Source: Streptomyces microflavus (GTDB taxonomy: Bacteria; Actinomycetota; Actinomycetes; Streptomycetales; Streptomycetaceae). Taken from it: DNA of 64,000 nt. Below the pieces are notes generated by a model. It was not told the DNA's origin. It saw nothing but the letters and a program-made list of their open reading frames with translations, and searched no databases. The stretch is from contig NZ_BMUG01000009.1 in the NCBI RefSeq assembly GCF_014650075.1, positions 348,386 through 412,385 on the forward strand, read 5' to 3'. Shown piece after piece: positions 34,899 through 43,415 of the stretch; the stretch's first letter is position 1, and the number at the start of each line of letters is the position of its first letter. The position numbers and the translations under genes are program-made.

Positions 34899-35648
34899 GT
34901 GGACAACCTTTGGTTCCGATGTTTCGGCCCGCCCGCGGAGAGCGACGCGGTCCGGCTCGTCTGTTTCCCGCACGCGGGCGGCTCGGCCAGTGCGTACGCG
35001 CCGCTGGCGCGGCTGCTGACCCCGCGGGTCGAGGTGCGGGCCGTGCAGTACCCGGGCCGTCAGGACCGCAGGCGCGAGACGCCGGCGGGTGACATCACCG
35101 AGCTCGCCGGGCGGATCGCCGAGCGGCTGCGGGACCCGGAGGGACGGCCGTACGCCCTTTTCGGCCACAGCATGGGGGCCCTGCTCGCCTACGAGACGGC
35201 CCGCGTCCTGCGGAGCTGGGACGTGCAGGCCCCCGTACGGCTGTTCCTGTCCGGGCGCGGTGCGCCCTCGCCCGTGCCGCCCCGCAGCGATCTGCTGCCG
35301 GACGACGCGGCGATCCTGGCCGCCGTACGGTCGCTCGGCGGCACGGGAGCCGCGGTGCTGGACGACCCCGAGATGGTGGAGATGGCCCTTCCCGCGCTGC
35401 GGGCGGACTACCGGGCGCTGGCCGCGTACTCCTGGCACGGGGGTGACCCGCTCGACGTGCCGGTCACCGTGCTGAACGGCCGCGACGACCCGGTGGTGAC
35501 GGCCGAGGACGCGGCCCGCTGGGTGGAGCACACCAGCTCCACGTTCGAGGTGAAGGAGTTTCCCGGCAATCACTTCTACCTGGACCAGCAGGCGGCGGAG
35601 GTGGCCGGAGTCCTGACCGACGGAGTCCGGCAGGCAGCGGGACGGTAG
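34899..35648 (+). CDS. Type II thioesterase
   Basis: A 249-residue alpha/beta-hydrolase of the editing thioesterases that accompany modular PKS and NRPS genes. It has VRLVCFPHAGGSASAYAPLA at the N-terminus, the nucleophile elbow ALFGHSMGALLAYE, an Asp in VLNGRDDPVV and the catalytic His in FPGNHFYL, a complete triad. It removes stalled or misprimed acyl groups from carrier proteins. The GTG at 34899 follows GAGGA by 6 nt and lies 8 nt after the FMN reductase stop. Its presence beside SARP and PKS genes supports one biosynthetic cluster. Confidence 0.92.
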   Translation: MDNLWFRCFGPPAESDAVRLVCFPHAGGSASAYAPLARLLTPRVEVRAVQYPGRQDRRRETPAGDITELAGRIAERLRDPEGRPYALFGHSMGALLAYETARVLRSWDVQAPVRLFLSGRGAPSPVPPRSDLLPDDAAILAAVRSLGGTGAAVLDDPEMVEMALPALRADYRALAAYSWHGGDPLDVPVTVLNGRDDPVVTAEDAARWVEHTSSTFEVKEFPGNHFYLDQQAAEVAGVLTDGVRQAAGR

Positions 35649-35707
35649 GGGACCGTCTCCGGCCACGGCCGACCGTACGACCGGAAGTGCGATGTTGAGG
35701 GGGGAAC

Positions 35708-38035
35708 ATGCAATTCAGGATTCTCGGACCGCTGGAAGTGATGTCCGGCGACCGCGCGCTGTCCTTAGGGGGGTTCAAACAGCGGGCCGTGCTCGGCCTG
35801 CTGCTGCTGCGTCCGAACCAGGTGGTGGCCACCAGTGAGCTGCTGGGGGCTCTCTGGCCGGACGAGAGCCGTCCGATGACGGCCAGGAAGATCGTGCAGA
35901 ACGCGGTCTCCGGACTGCGTACGACCCTGTCGGTGCACCACACCCGGGACGAGCCGCAGGGCGCGGGGGCGCCCGAACTGATCACCCGGGCACCGGGGTA
36001 CGTACTCCGGGTCGATCCCGCCCGGCTCGACATGACGCGCTTCGACGACAAGGCCACGGCGGGCCGGGCGAAGCTGGCGGCCGGGGAGCCCGCCGCCGCC
36101 GCCGAACTGCTGCGCGAGGCGCTGGCGGAGTGGCGCGGGCCCGCGCTGTCGGACCTGATGGAACAGGGCCTCGACTGGCCCGAGGTGGCGGGCCTGCGGC
36201 AGCTGCGGCTGGACGCGATGGAGTACCGCTTCGAGGCCGAACTCGCCTGCGGGCGGCACCACACGGTGCTCGGGGAGCTCAACTCGCTCGCGGAGGCGGA
36301 GCCGCTGCGCGAGCGGCTGAGCGGGCAGCTGATGCTGGCCCTGTACCGCTGCGGGCGGCAGGCCGAGGCCCTGGACGTGTTCAGCCGCGTACGCCGGGCG
36401 CTGGTCGAGGAGCACGGACTTGAGCCGTCCCGGGACCTCCAGGCGCTCCAGCGGCGCATCCTCCACCACGACCAGGAGCTGACCTCTCCGGTGGAGGAGG
36501 TACCGGCCTCGGTGCGGCTGCTCCACGGCGCGGCGGCCACCGGTCCTTCGTCCGCCGGGCGGCCGGCGGTGGCCGCGCCCCCGGCGCCTCCCCTGCTCAC
36601 CGTCGCCGGGCAGCAGCCGGAGCGGGCCGCCGCCGAGGCTCCCGCCGCAGCGCGCACCCCGCACCCGGCCCCCGCGCAGGCGCGCGGCGGACCGGTGCTC
36701 GGCCGCAGGCGTGATGTGTGCGTGCTGCTGGTGCGCGTCAGGGCCAGGACCGGTGGCGGGGCCGGGGTGCCGGAGCAGCTGGATGTGCCGCTGAACGAGG
36801 CGGCCGCCTCCCTCGCGGAGATCGTCGAGGCCCATGAGGGCACCATCGTCGGTTCGTTGGGGTATCTGACGGCTGCCCTGTTCGGGCTGCGCGACGACTG
36901 GGCGGCGGCACCGCTGGAGGCGGTACGGGCGGCGTTCGCCATGCGCGACTCGGTCGGCGGGCTGCCGGGGCTGGGCATCGAGGCGGTGGTCACCATGGGC
37001 CGCGCCCTGGTGCGGGAGGACTCGGCGGGGGCGGTCTCCGTGGTGGGGACGCTCCTGGACACCGCCCAGCACCTGCTGTCGGACGTGCCGCCGGGCAAGG
37101 TGCACGTCGGCCCGGAGGTGGCCGCCTGCACCGAGGGCTGGGTCCGCTACCGCAAGGTCGCCCGGGGTCCCGACGCGGCCGCCAAGGTGCGTGAGGCGTG
37201 CGCGCTGCACCCCCGGGAGGTCCCGGTGCGCGGCGGCGAGGCCCATGCCCGGGAGCACGAACTGGCCATCGTCAGCAGTCATCTCGACCACTCCCGCCAC
37301 CACCACGCGCCCTATCTGGTGACGGTGCTCGGCGACCAGGACCAGAGCCGCAGCCGCTTCCTCACCGAGTTCCAGCACCGCGTCGGGCGGCTCCCGGACG
37401 AGGCCCGGGTGCTGCGGCCGGCCGCCCCCGAGCAGGGCGGCTACGGGCTGCTCGGCCTGACCGACGCCCTGCTCGACGCGTGGGCGGCCTCCTCGGGTGC
37501 CCGCCGGGACGCCCCGGTGGACGAACTGCTCACCGAGCTCGTCCGTGGTGCGGCGGGCACCGGGCCGACCGGGGACCGGCTGCTGCGGTCCCTGCTGGTG
37601 GCGGCCCCGCCGTTCCACGCGGCCCGGCCGCGCGCCGTCATGGACGTGTGGAAGGAGCTGCTGGTGCTCTGCGCGCGGCAGCTGCCGCTGGTGCTCTGTC
37701 TCGACGGTCTGCATCTGGCGGACGAGTCGGTGCTCGACTGGGTGGAGGAGCTGGTGGCGACGGTGGAGGACGCTCCGCTGCTGGTCGTGGCGGGCGCCCG
37801 CCCGCAGCTGCTCGGGCGCCGGCCGCTGTGGGGGGTGGGCGGGGGCCGCACCAGCATGCTGAGCCTGGCTCCGCTGCCCGAGGCCCCGGCCGCCCCGCTG
37901 CGGGTGGCGGCGGCCGGTCACCGGCGGCCCGCGGTCCACCAGCGGGTGGCCGAGGTGCCCCGGCAGACCCGCGGCCAGGGGTGGGGCGCGGGACCGGGCG
38001 ACGAGCCGCATGTGGAGCGCAGGATCGCCCGCTGA
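35708..38035 (+). CDS. SARP regulator with degenerate cyclase-like and ATPase-like halves (PimR-like)
   Basis: A 775-residue regulator. Residues 1-95 are a SARP DNA-binding domain (MQFRILGPLEVMSGDRA, LLGALWPDESRPMTARKIVQ). Residues ~100-255 are the BTAD (LRERLSGQLMLALYRCGRQAEAL). After a Pro/Ala linker, ~330-470 resembles a nucleotide-cyclase homology domain (EIVEAHEGTIVGSLGYLTAALFG) that has lost the metal-binding Asp. From ~530 an AAA-like region has a broken Walker A (LGDQDQSRSRF, no Lys). PimR has the same SARP plus cyclase/ATPase plan but is longer. The last ~55 residues are unusually Arg/Gly/Pro-rich and run into a minisatellite, so the 3' end may be eroded. Codon 20 is TTA. GAGGGGGGAAC precedes the ATG. 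It is a probable pathway-specific activator. Confidence 0.85.
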   Translation: MQFRILGPLEVMSGDRALSLGGFKQRAVLGLLLLRPNQVVATSELLGALWPDESRPMTARKIVQNAVSGLRTTLSVHHTRDEPQGAGAPELITRAPGYVLRVDPARLDMTRFDDKATAGRAKLAAGEPAAAAELLREALAEWRGPALSDLMEQGLDWPEVAGLRQLRLDAMEYRFEAELACGRHHTVLGELNSLAEAEPLRERLSGQLMLALYRCGRQAEALDVFSRVRRALVEEHGLEPSRDLQALQRRILHHDQELTSPVEEVPASVRLLHGAAATGPSSAGRPAVAAPPAPPLLTVAGQQPERAAAEAPAAARTPHPAPAQARGGPVLGRRRDVCVLLVRVRARTGGGAGVPEQLDVPLNEAAASLAEIVEAHEGTIVGSLGYLTAALFGLRDDWAAAPLEAVRAAFAMRDSVGGLPGLGIEAVVTMGRALVREDSAGAVSVVGTLLDTAQHLLSDVPPGKVHVGPEVAACTEGWVRYRKVARGPDAAAKVREACALHPREVPVRGGEAHAREHELAIVSSHLDHSRHHHAPYLVTVLGDQDQSRSRFLTEFQHRVGRLPDEARVLRPAAPEQGGYGLLGLTDALLDAWAASSGARRDAPVDELLTELVRGAAGTGPTGDRLLRSLLVAAPPFHAARPRAVMDVWKELLVLCARQLPLVLCLDGLHLADESVLDWVEELVATVEDAPLLVVAGARPQLLGRRPLWGVGGGRTSMLSLAPLPEAPAAPLRVAAAGHRRPAVHQRVAEVPRQTRGQGWGAGPGDEPHVERRIAR
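35765..35767 (+). other. In-frame TTA codon near the start of the SARP gene (possible bldA control)
   Basis: Codon 20 of the SARP gene is TTA (Leu in RALSLGGF). Early TTA codons in pathway activators are a classical way that bldA tRNA delays antibiotic production. Confidence 0.9.
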
Positions 38036-38053
38036 GCGGAGAGTGAGCGGGGC

Positions 38054-38329
38054 TCGCCGCCGAGCGGGCAAGAGCCGGGGTTCGCCGCTGAGCGGCCAGG
38101 GCCGGGGTTCGCCGCTGAGCGGCCAGGGCCGGGGTTCGCCGCTGAGCGGCCAGGGCCCGGGGGTTGCCGCTGAGCGGCCAGGGCCGGGGTTCGCCGCTGA
38201 GCGGATGGAGACCGAGGTACGCCGCTGAGCGGGCAAGGGTTGGGGATCGCCGCCGAGCGGGCAAGAGCCGGGGATCGCCGCCGACCGGCCAGGGTCGGGG
38301 TTCGCCGCTGAGCGGGCAGTGACCGGGGA
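38054..38329. repeat. 27-28 bp minisatellite, about ten units, after the SARP gene
   Basis: Ten head-to-tail units of 26-29 bp start at 38054, 38082, 38109, 38136, 38165, 38191, 38219, 38247, 38275 and 38302. Each begins CGCCGCTGAGCGGCCAGGG or a close variant and ends CCGGGGTT or similar. The core GCCGCTGAGCGGC is palindromic, so each unit can form a small hairpin. An incomplete unit reaches back over the SARP stop codon. The repeats fill the 306-bp gap before the next gene and keep spurious frames open on both strands. There are no unique spacers, so this is not a CRISPR array. Confidence 0.92.
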
Positions 38330-38341
38330 GAGGACCGGCGA

Positions 38342-38971
38342 ATGGGCCCCGGGTGTACCGGACTTGGTTTGCTTCCCACCATGGAAGACAACCTGATCGG
38401 CCCCGTGGCCCCCCGCCCCTCTTCGCAGCCCGCCACCGGCGACGGCCCCTTCGAGCACGGCGGCGCCCTGGCCGCCTTCGTGGGGCAGGAGTTCGCCGTG
38501 GCGCTGCGGGACGGGCTGCGCCGGGCCCGTATCCCGGCCGGGGCGGGCGCCGGCTCCGTACGCCGCGTTCCGCCACCTCTACGTACGCGTACGGCCGCCC
38601 CGCTCACCCCCGGCGAGTCGCTGCTGCGGGAGCACGCCGACGCGATCGTGCTCCGCTTCGCCAACGCCCTGCCGTCGGTGCCCGCGCTCGCGGGTCCCGC
38701 CCGGCGCGGGCTGCGCATCGCGCTGGTGGGCTGGGCTCAGCAACTGTGCTCGCCCGCCCGGCGGTCCGGCCCGGCGGGCGAACGCGGTACGCCCGGCGTG
38801 CCGGGAGCGGCCCCGCACCAGCAGACGGTCGCCGTGTCACTGCTCATCGAGGCGGCCTCGCTGACGCTGCCGCCGGGCTCCCCCGCGGTGCCGGAGGCGA
38901 TCCGGACGCTGGCCAGGGTGGTACGCCTGACCAGCTCCGGAGGCCCGGCGGGAGCCGCCCTGGTCCCGTGA
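38342..38971 (+). CDS. Hypothetical protein
   Basis: Up to 209 residues (196 from the ATG at 38381). I recognise no family. There is an Ala/Leu-rich helical part (EHGGALAAFVGQEFAVALRDGLRR, ESLLREHADAIVLRFANAL, RRGLRIALVGWAQQLC, TVAVSLLIEAASLTLPPG). No signal peptide or membrane segment is evident. Third codon positions are strongly G/C in this frame, which supports coding. The ATG at 38342 has AGAGG 9 nt upstream; the ATG at 38381 has none. The gene lies right behind the minisatellite and converges with the next SARP gene, 9 bp apart. A role in the cluster is possible but unproven. Confidence 0.55.
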   Translation: MGPGCTGLGLLPTMEDNLIGPVAPRPSSQPATGDGPFEHGGALAAFVGQEFAVALRDGLRRARIPAGAGAGSVRRVPPPLRTRTAAPLTPGESLLREHADAIVLRFANALPSVPALAGPARRGLRIALVGWAQQLCSPARRSGPAGERGTPGVPGAAPHQQTVAVSLLIEAASLTLPPGSPAVPEAIRTLARVVRLTSSGGPAGAALVP

Positions 38972-38980
38972 GAAGGGGCC

Positions 38981-41479
38981 CTACCGGGCGAGTTCGGTCT
39001 CCCGCTTCGGCAGGAGGAGGGATTCGAGCAGCCGGTCCAGGGCGTCGTCGGCCACCGGCAGGAGGCTGATGACCAGCGTGTGCGGGTGGCCGGCCGACCA
39101 GTGCGGCCGGCGCGCCAGCAGCCGGTCGTCGGCGGCGACGACGTGCAGGACCGGTACGTCGTCCAGCTCCGCGATCGTACGGTCGAGGGCGTCGAGCAGC
39201 GGGGCGTCGGCGTGGTGCAGGTCGTCCCAGATCATCACGAGGGGCTCGGCGCGGGCCGCGAGGGCCAGGAACTCCCGCCAGGCGGCGAGGGATTCCTCGC
39301 CCACCGGCTCGGCCGAGCGCAGCAGCGACCGGAGCGGGGGCAGCAGGCGCCGCCGGGTGTCCTCGTCGTCGGTCAGCCGGGCGATCGCCCCGTCGAGACG
39401 GACCGAGGACATCATCGTGCCCTCCTCGGAGCGGATCCCGCAGTAGGCCGCCAGCACATCGGCCGGCATGCGCGCACCACCACCGCCGGTGCCGGTCCCG
39501 GCCGGGGCGGCGGTCGCGGTGAGCACGCGGACCTTCTCGGTCTCGCCCTCCTCGACGCGGCGCTGGAACTCCATGAGCAGCTGTGTCCTGCCCCGGCCGG
39601 GGCTGCCGAGCACGGTGACCATGTGGGGGGCCGAGCGGCGGCGGGTGCGCGACAGCATGGAGCGCATCAGGTCGAGTTCGCATTCGCGGTCGCCGTACGT
39701 CACCTCGCCGGGGCCCCCGGGACCGTCGGCGACGGACAGCAGCTCCCAGGGCGCGGAGGCCGAGGCGCAGGCGTGCCGGTAGGTCGCGTGCGCCTCGGTC
39801 AGCCGGTGGGTGGTGTCGCAGACGTGGATCTCGCCCGCCGCGACGGACGCCAGCATGGCCTGGCAGTCGTCGGCCAGTCCGCCGCCGGACCACCCCGTGG
39901 TCGTACCGCCGGTGTTACGGGGCGGGGCGGCGCGGCCGGTGCACACCGCTCCGTACACCGACAGGCCCTCGGCGACCGGGAGCCGGGGGCCGCCGGGGGG
40001 CGCGGGCAGGGTGAGGCAGTCGCGTACGGCGGCGGCCGCGCGGGCCGCCCGGACGGCTGCGGGGTCCTCCTGCCCGTCGTCCTCGAAGAGGCCGAGCAGG
40101 AGGGAGCCGAGGGAGGAGGCGACGGTTCCGCCGTGGGCCTCGACCTTCTCCCGGGCCAGCATGGTCAGGGCGTCGAGCGCCCGGTCCATGTCCTCCGGAG
40201 GCAGGCCGCCGAACTCGGGCCCGAAGCCGAAGCGGACCAGCAGCGCGCTGGCCGGCCGGGGCGGGGCCGGGGCGGGGCCGGGGCCTGCGGTGAACGCGGG
40301 GGCGGCGCTCCCGGTGTGCGGGGGCGGCGGCGCGTCACCGGCGGTCGGCTCATCGGTGCCAACGTTGTCGTATACAACGCCGGGGGTGCCGTCGGGGAAG
40401 TCGTGGGAGAGGCCGGCAGCGATGCCGCCGGAGGCGCTGCGGGCGATGGAGCCGGAAGGGCCGCCGTGGGTGTGACCCCGAGCACCGCCGGAGGTGTGCC
40501 CCGCGCCGCCCGGGGTGTAGCGGGGGGTGTGTTTGGAAGCGCCGCCCGGGGTGTAGCCGGAGGCGCCGCCGAAGGTCTGCTCGGCGGCCCTGCCGGGGTT
40601 GAGCCCGGCAGGGCCGCCGGCAGGGCCCCCGTCGGCTCCGTCGCCGCCGAACTCCCGGGCGGGTCGCAGCACGGTGACCGACGCCGGGAGCCCCAGGGAC
40701 TGCGGGGCGCGCGGCGGGTCGAGCGCGGGGTCCTGGTTGAGCACGGACTGCTGGAGCCGCTGGAGCTCCAGGCTCGGCTCCAGGCCGAGGCCGCCGACCA
40801 GCTCCTCGCGGACCCGGCCGTACACGGAGAGCGCCTCGGCCTGCCGCCCGCAGCGGTACAGGGCGAGCATCAGCTGGCGCGAGGCCCGCTCCCGCAGGGG
40901 CTCCGCCGCCACCAGCGCCTTGAGGTCGTGCAGGATGGACTGGTGCCCGCCGCAGGCCAGCTCGGCGTCGAAGCGGTCCTCCATGACGTCGACGCGCTTG
41001 TTCTGCAGCGCTGTCGCCTCCGGCCAGCAGATGCCCTCCTCCACGAGGTCGGCGAGGACCGGGCCGCGCCACAGCGACAGCGCCCCGTTCAGCAGGACCC
41101 GGGCGGTCTGCGGGTCGCCGCCCGCCAGGGCCGCCCGGCCCGCAGCCACCCGCTGCTGGAAGGTGAGCAGGTCCAGCTGTTCCGCCTGGACCTGCACCGT
41201 GTAGCCGGGGCTGCGGGTGAGCAGCCGGGGGGCGGGCGAGTCGGACGTGGGGCCGGCGATCGCCCCGCGCAGCCGCCAGATCGCGTTCTGCAGGATCTTC
41301 CGCGCCGTGGTGGGCGCGTCGCCCCCCACCCAGAGCGCACCCAGCAGCTGATTGGTCGACACGACCTGGTTGGAGTGCATCAGCAGATAGGCGAGTGCCG
41401 CCCGCTGCCGGATCCCCCCGAACTCCACCAGCCCCTCGTCGTTCTCCGCTTCCAGCGGTCCCAACAGGCGAAAACGCAT
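38981..41479 (-). CDS. Second PimR-like SARP regulator with degenerate cyclase/ATPase halves
   Basis: An 832-residue paralogue of the SARP at 35708. The DNA-binding domain (MRFRLLGPLEAENDEGLVEF, NQLLGALWVGGDAPTTARKI) and BTAD (RERASRQLMLALYRCGRQAEAL) are clear. A Gly/Thr/His-rich linker at about 300-355 holds imperfect repeats (GYTPGGASKHTP, GHTSGGARGHT). A cyclase-like domain (VEAHGGTVASSLGSLLLGLF) lacks the catalytic Asp. The Walker A is LGSPGRGRTQL, with Arg in place of Lys, so ATP use is doubtful. A Walker B-like LVMIWDDLHHAD is present. GAGGGGGGACC before the ATG is nearly identical to the ribosome site of the other SARP gene, which supports a common origin. It probably activates the surrounding cluster. 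Confidence 0.87.
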   Translation of the reverse strand: MRFRLLGPLEAENDEGLVEFGGIRQRAALAYLLMHSNQVVSTNQLLGALWVGGDAPTTARKILQNAIWRLRGAIAGPTSDSPAPRLLTRSPGYTVQVQAEQLDLLTFQQRVAAGRAALAGGDPQTARVLLNGALSLWRGPVLADLVEEGICWPEATALQNKRVDVMEDRFDAELACGGHQSILHDLKALVAAEPLRERASRQLMLALYRCGRQAEALSVYGRVREELVGGLGLEPSLELQRLQQSVLNQDPALDPPRAPQSLGLPASVTVLRPAREFGGDGADGGPAGGPAGLNPGRAAEQTFGGASGYTPGGASKHTPRYTPGGAGHTSGGARGHTHGGPSGSIARSASGGIAAGLSHDFPDGTPGVVYDNVGTDEPTAGDAPPPPHTGSAAPAFTAGPGPAPAPPRPASALLVRFGFGPEFGGLPPEDMDRALDALTMLAREKVEAHGGTVASSLGSLLLGLFEDDGQEDPAAVRAARAAAAVRDCLTLPAPPGGPRLPVAEGLSVYGAVCTGRAAPPRNTGGTTTGWSGGGLADDCQAMLASVAAGEIHVCDTTHRLTEAHATYRHACASASAPWELLSVADGPGGPGEVTYGDRECELDLMRSMLSRTRRRSAPHMVTVLGSPGRGRTQLLMEFQRRVEEGETEKVRVLTATAAPAGTGTGGGGARMPADVLAAYCGIRSEEGTMMSSVRLDGAIARLTDDEDTRRRLLPPLRSLLRSAEPVGEESLAAWREFLALAARAEPLVMIWDDLHHADAPLLDALDRTIAELDDVPVLHVVAADDRLLARRPHWSAGHPHTLVISLLPVADDALDRLLESLLLPKRETELAR

Positions 41480-41613
41480 GGTCCCCCCTCGATGCCCGTC
41501 CGCGGTCCGGGCCGGCGACTCCCCAGTCACCGGCGAACTGCATATGCCATTATGAACGGTTGCCGCGTACGTGAGGTTGCGTGCCGCTGCGGAAAACTGG
41601 TAATGCGTCCGCT

Positions 41614-43218
41614 TCAAGCGGCGGTGAGCGCGTCTCCCCTGCCGTCCCGCAGCAGGGCGCACACATCGCGCAACCCGGTATCCAACTGGGCGATCTCCGC
41701 GTCCGAGAGCCCCACGGAGGGCTCGAAGCGCAGCGTGTTCAGGGCGCTGGCGGTCGGGAACGTCCGCACGCGGTGGGCCCGCAGCAGATGACCGGCCAGG
41801 ACGTAGCCGAACAGGCCGCCCTGCGCGACGCCCCGGACGGTCGGGGACGTGGAGGCGGACTGGTCCCGGAACTCGATGCCGAGCATCAGGCCCCGTCCGC
41901 GTACGTCCTCGATCACGTCGGGGTGGTCCGTACGCACGCTTTCGAGCATCGCACGCAGTGCCTCGCCGCGCTCGGCGGCGCGCCGGTAGGCCAACCGGTC
42001 GTCGGCTTCCAGGAGTTCGAGCACCTTGAGCGCGATGTGGCAGGAGAAGCTGTCCTTCGCGAAGGTCGAGCTGTGCACGATCTCGAATTCCTTGCGGTAG
42101 TACGCCTGCCGCACCAGCATCACGGACGTCTTGGCGATCCCGCCGCCCAGCGTCTTGGCGAGCGTGTAGTAGTCGCCGCGCAGTCCGAGTGCGGAGCTGG
42201 CGAGGAGGGTGCCGGTGCGGCCCATACCGCTCTGGATCTCGTCGACGACGACGGGACAGCCTATCGCCGCGCTGAACTCCTGTATCTCCCGGGCGAATTC
42301 CTCCGAGAGCACCCGGATGCCGCCCTCGCCCTGGATGGGTTCGACGACGAAGGCGCAGAAGACCGGGAACTCCCGTTCCGTGACGGTCACCCGGCCGTCC
42401 GCGACGGTGAGCGCCAGCAGGACCCCGCGCTCCTCGGCGTAGACCTCCTTGAGCACGTCGGGCCGGTCGTGCGGGACGAACCTGGCCTGGGCGGCGAGCG
42501 ACCTGAAGGGCGCCCGGTAGCCCTCGTTGTGCGTCAGCTGGACGCTGGCGGCGAGCTTGCCGTGGAAACCGCCCTCCAGGGCCAGGAACAGCGGCGGGCG
42601 GGCCGTCGTCACGGCGTTGCGCCGCTCGGTCTCCGCCGCGAGCAGGTGCACGGCGGCCGTGGCGTCGCCGGTGACGGTGAGGCCGAGGCGGGTGAGGGCG
42701 GCCGGGTCGACGGTGGCGGTGCCGCTCGCCACGGCGGCGACGGCGCTCTCCCGCTGCGCCGCGATCTCCTGGGCGAGGGCGGCGATCCGCATGCCGCGGT
42801 CGAGTTCGGCGTGCTTGACGGCGGCCTCGACGGCCTCGGCGCCGCTGTTCCCGAAGATCGCGAAGTACGGTTCTTCGGTGCCGAGTTCCCGGTGGATGAT
42901 CCGGTTGAGCTCGGCGGCCAGCCGGTTGGCGTACGGGTGTCGGGAGAACTGGGCGTGCACCGGGGTGCCCTGGGCCAGCAGTTCCTGGGCGCGCGCCACC
43001 ACCGCGGGGTGGTTGTGCCCGAGGAGGACCGATCCGTAGCCGCCGGCGAAGTCGGTGACGGGGACTTCCCGGCCCTCGTCGTCCAGCAGATACAGCGTGT
43101 TGCCCTCGGCGCGTACGTACTCGACGGCGAGCCCCGCGCCGGCCAGGACCTCGCGCAGATAGGGCTCGGCGAGTTCGGGGACCTCTGGGGCCTCGGGTGC
43201 GGAAGTGGTGGGTTCCAT
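41614..43218 (-). CDS. Class III PLP-dependent aminotransferase
   Basis: A 534-residue fold-type I enzyme. It shows VTDFAGGYGSVLLGHNHPAV, the cofactor-phosphate region FGNSGAEAVEAAVKHAE, LALEGGFHGKLAASV, the Asp of VVDEIQSGMGRTG and the PLP-Lys region YTLAKTLGGGIAKTS. It is longer than usual omega-transaminases (~430-460) because of an insert of ~80 residues between the cofactor site and the GGFHGK motif. In polyketide-alkaloid clusters an aminotransferase of this type aminates the aldehyde released from the PKS; it could instead make an amino starter or substituent. It is divergent from the flavin reductase, with three 11-bp-spaced heptamers just upstream. The ribosome site is weak. Confidence 0.88.
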   Translation of the reverse strand: MEPTTSAPEAPEVPELAEPYLREVLAGAGLAVEYVRAEGNTLYLLDDEGREVPVTDFAGGYGSVLLGHNHPAVVARAQELLAQGTPVHAQFSRHPYANRLAAELNRIIHRELGTEEPYFAIFGNSGAEAVEAAVKHAELDRGMRIAALAQEIAAQRESAVAAVASGTATVDPAALTRLGLTVTGDATAAVHLLAAETERRNAVTTARPPLFLALEGGFHGKLAASVQLTHNEGYRAPFRSLAAQARFVPHDRPDVLKEVYAEERGVLLALTVADGRVTVTEREFPVFCAFVVEPIQGEGGIRVLSEEFAREIQEFSAAIGCPVVVDEIQSGMGRTGTLLASSALGLRGDYYTLAKTLGGGIAKTSVMLVRQAYYRKEFEIVHSSTFAKDSFSCHIALKVLELLEADDRLAYRRAAERGEALRAMLESVRTDHPDVIEDVRGRGLMLGIEFRDQSASTSPTVRGVAQGGLFGYVLAGHLLRAHRVRTFPTASALNTLRFEPSVGLSDAEIAQLDTGLRDVCALLRDGRGDALTAA

Positions 43219-43240
43219 GGCTCAAAGGGTGCGGGTGCCG

Positions 43241-43269
43241 GGTCAACCGGCGGTCATTGCGGGGTCATT
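43241..43269 (-). promoter_or_regulatory. Probable SARP-binding site upstream of the aminotransferase gene
   Basis: Plus-strand heptamers GGTCAAC (43241-43247), GGTCATT (43252-43258) and GGTCATT (43263-43269) recur at exactly 11-bp steps. Read toward the aminotransferase they are AATGACC, AATGACC, GTTGACC. The nearest repeat is 22 nt from the aminotransferase ATG, leaving room for a -10 (CACCCT) and a very short leader. The heptamer differs from the one at 34186, so a different SARP may bind. Confidence 0.65.
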
Positions 43270-43415
43270 CGCCGCGTCCGGCGGCGGGTGGCGTCCCGAT
43301 TACCCGACGGTGGGAGATGCCCGGATTGGCCCGGGTACGTTGATGAAAACCGGCTGCCGCCTTGAGTGCGGACGGTTCTGAGCGCGCTGTGCGCAATGTA
43401 TTCGGAGAGGGTGGC

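Noticed and set aside
38054..38329. CRISPR array
   Set aside because: The units follow head to tail without unique spacers, and no cas gene is present.
38010..38458. Repetitive peptides (GSPLSGQGR and LSGEPRPWP) encoded on the two strands of the minisatellite
   Set aside because: The 27-bp unit is a multiple of three, so frames stay open by chance. Units of 26, 28 and 29 bp break the phase, and no ribosome site or conserved protein supports translation.
39080..41791. A 903-codon plus-strand frame opposite the second PimR-like SARP
   Set aside because: It is Gly/Arg/Val-rich with no domains, and the minus strand encodes a clear SARP-BTAD protein.
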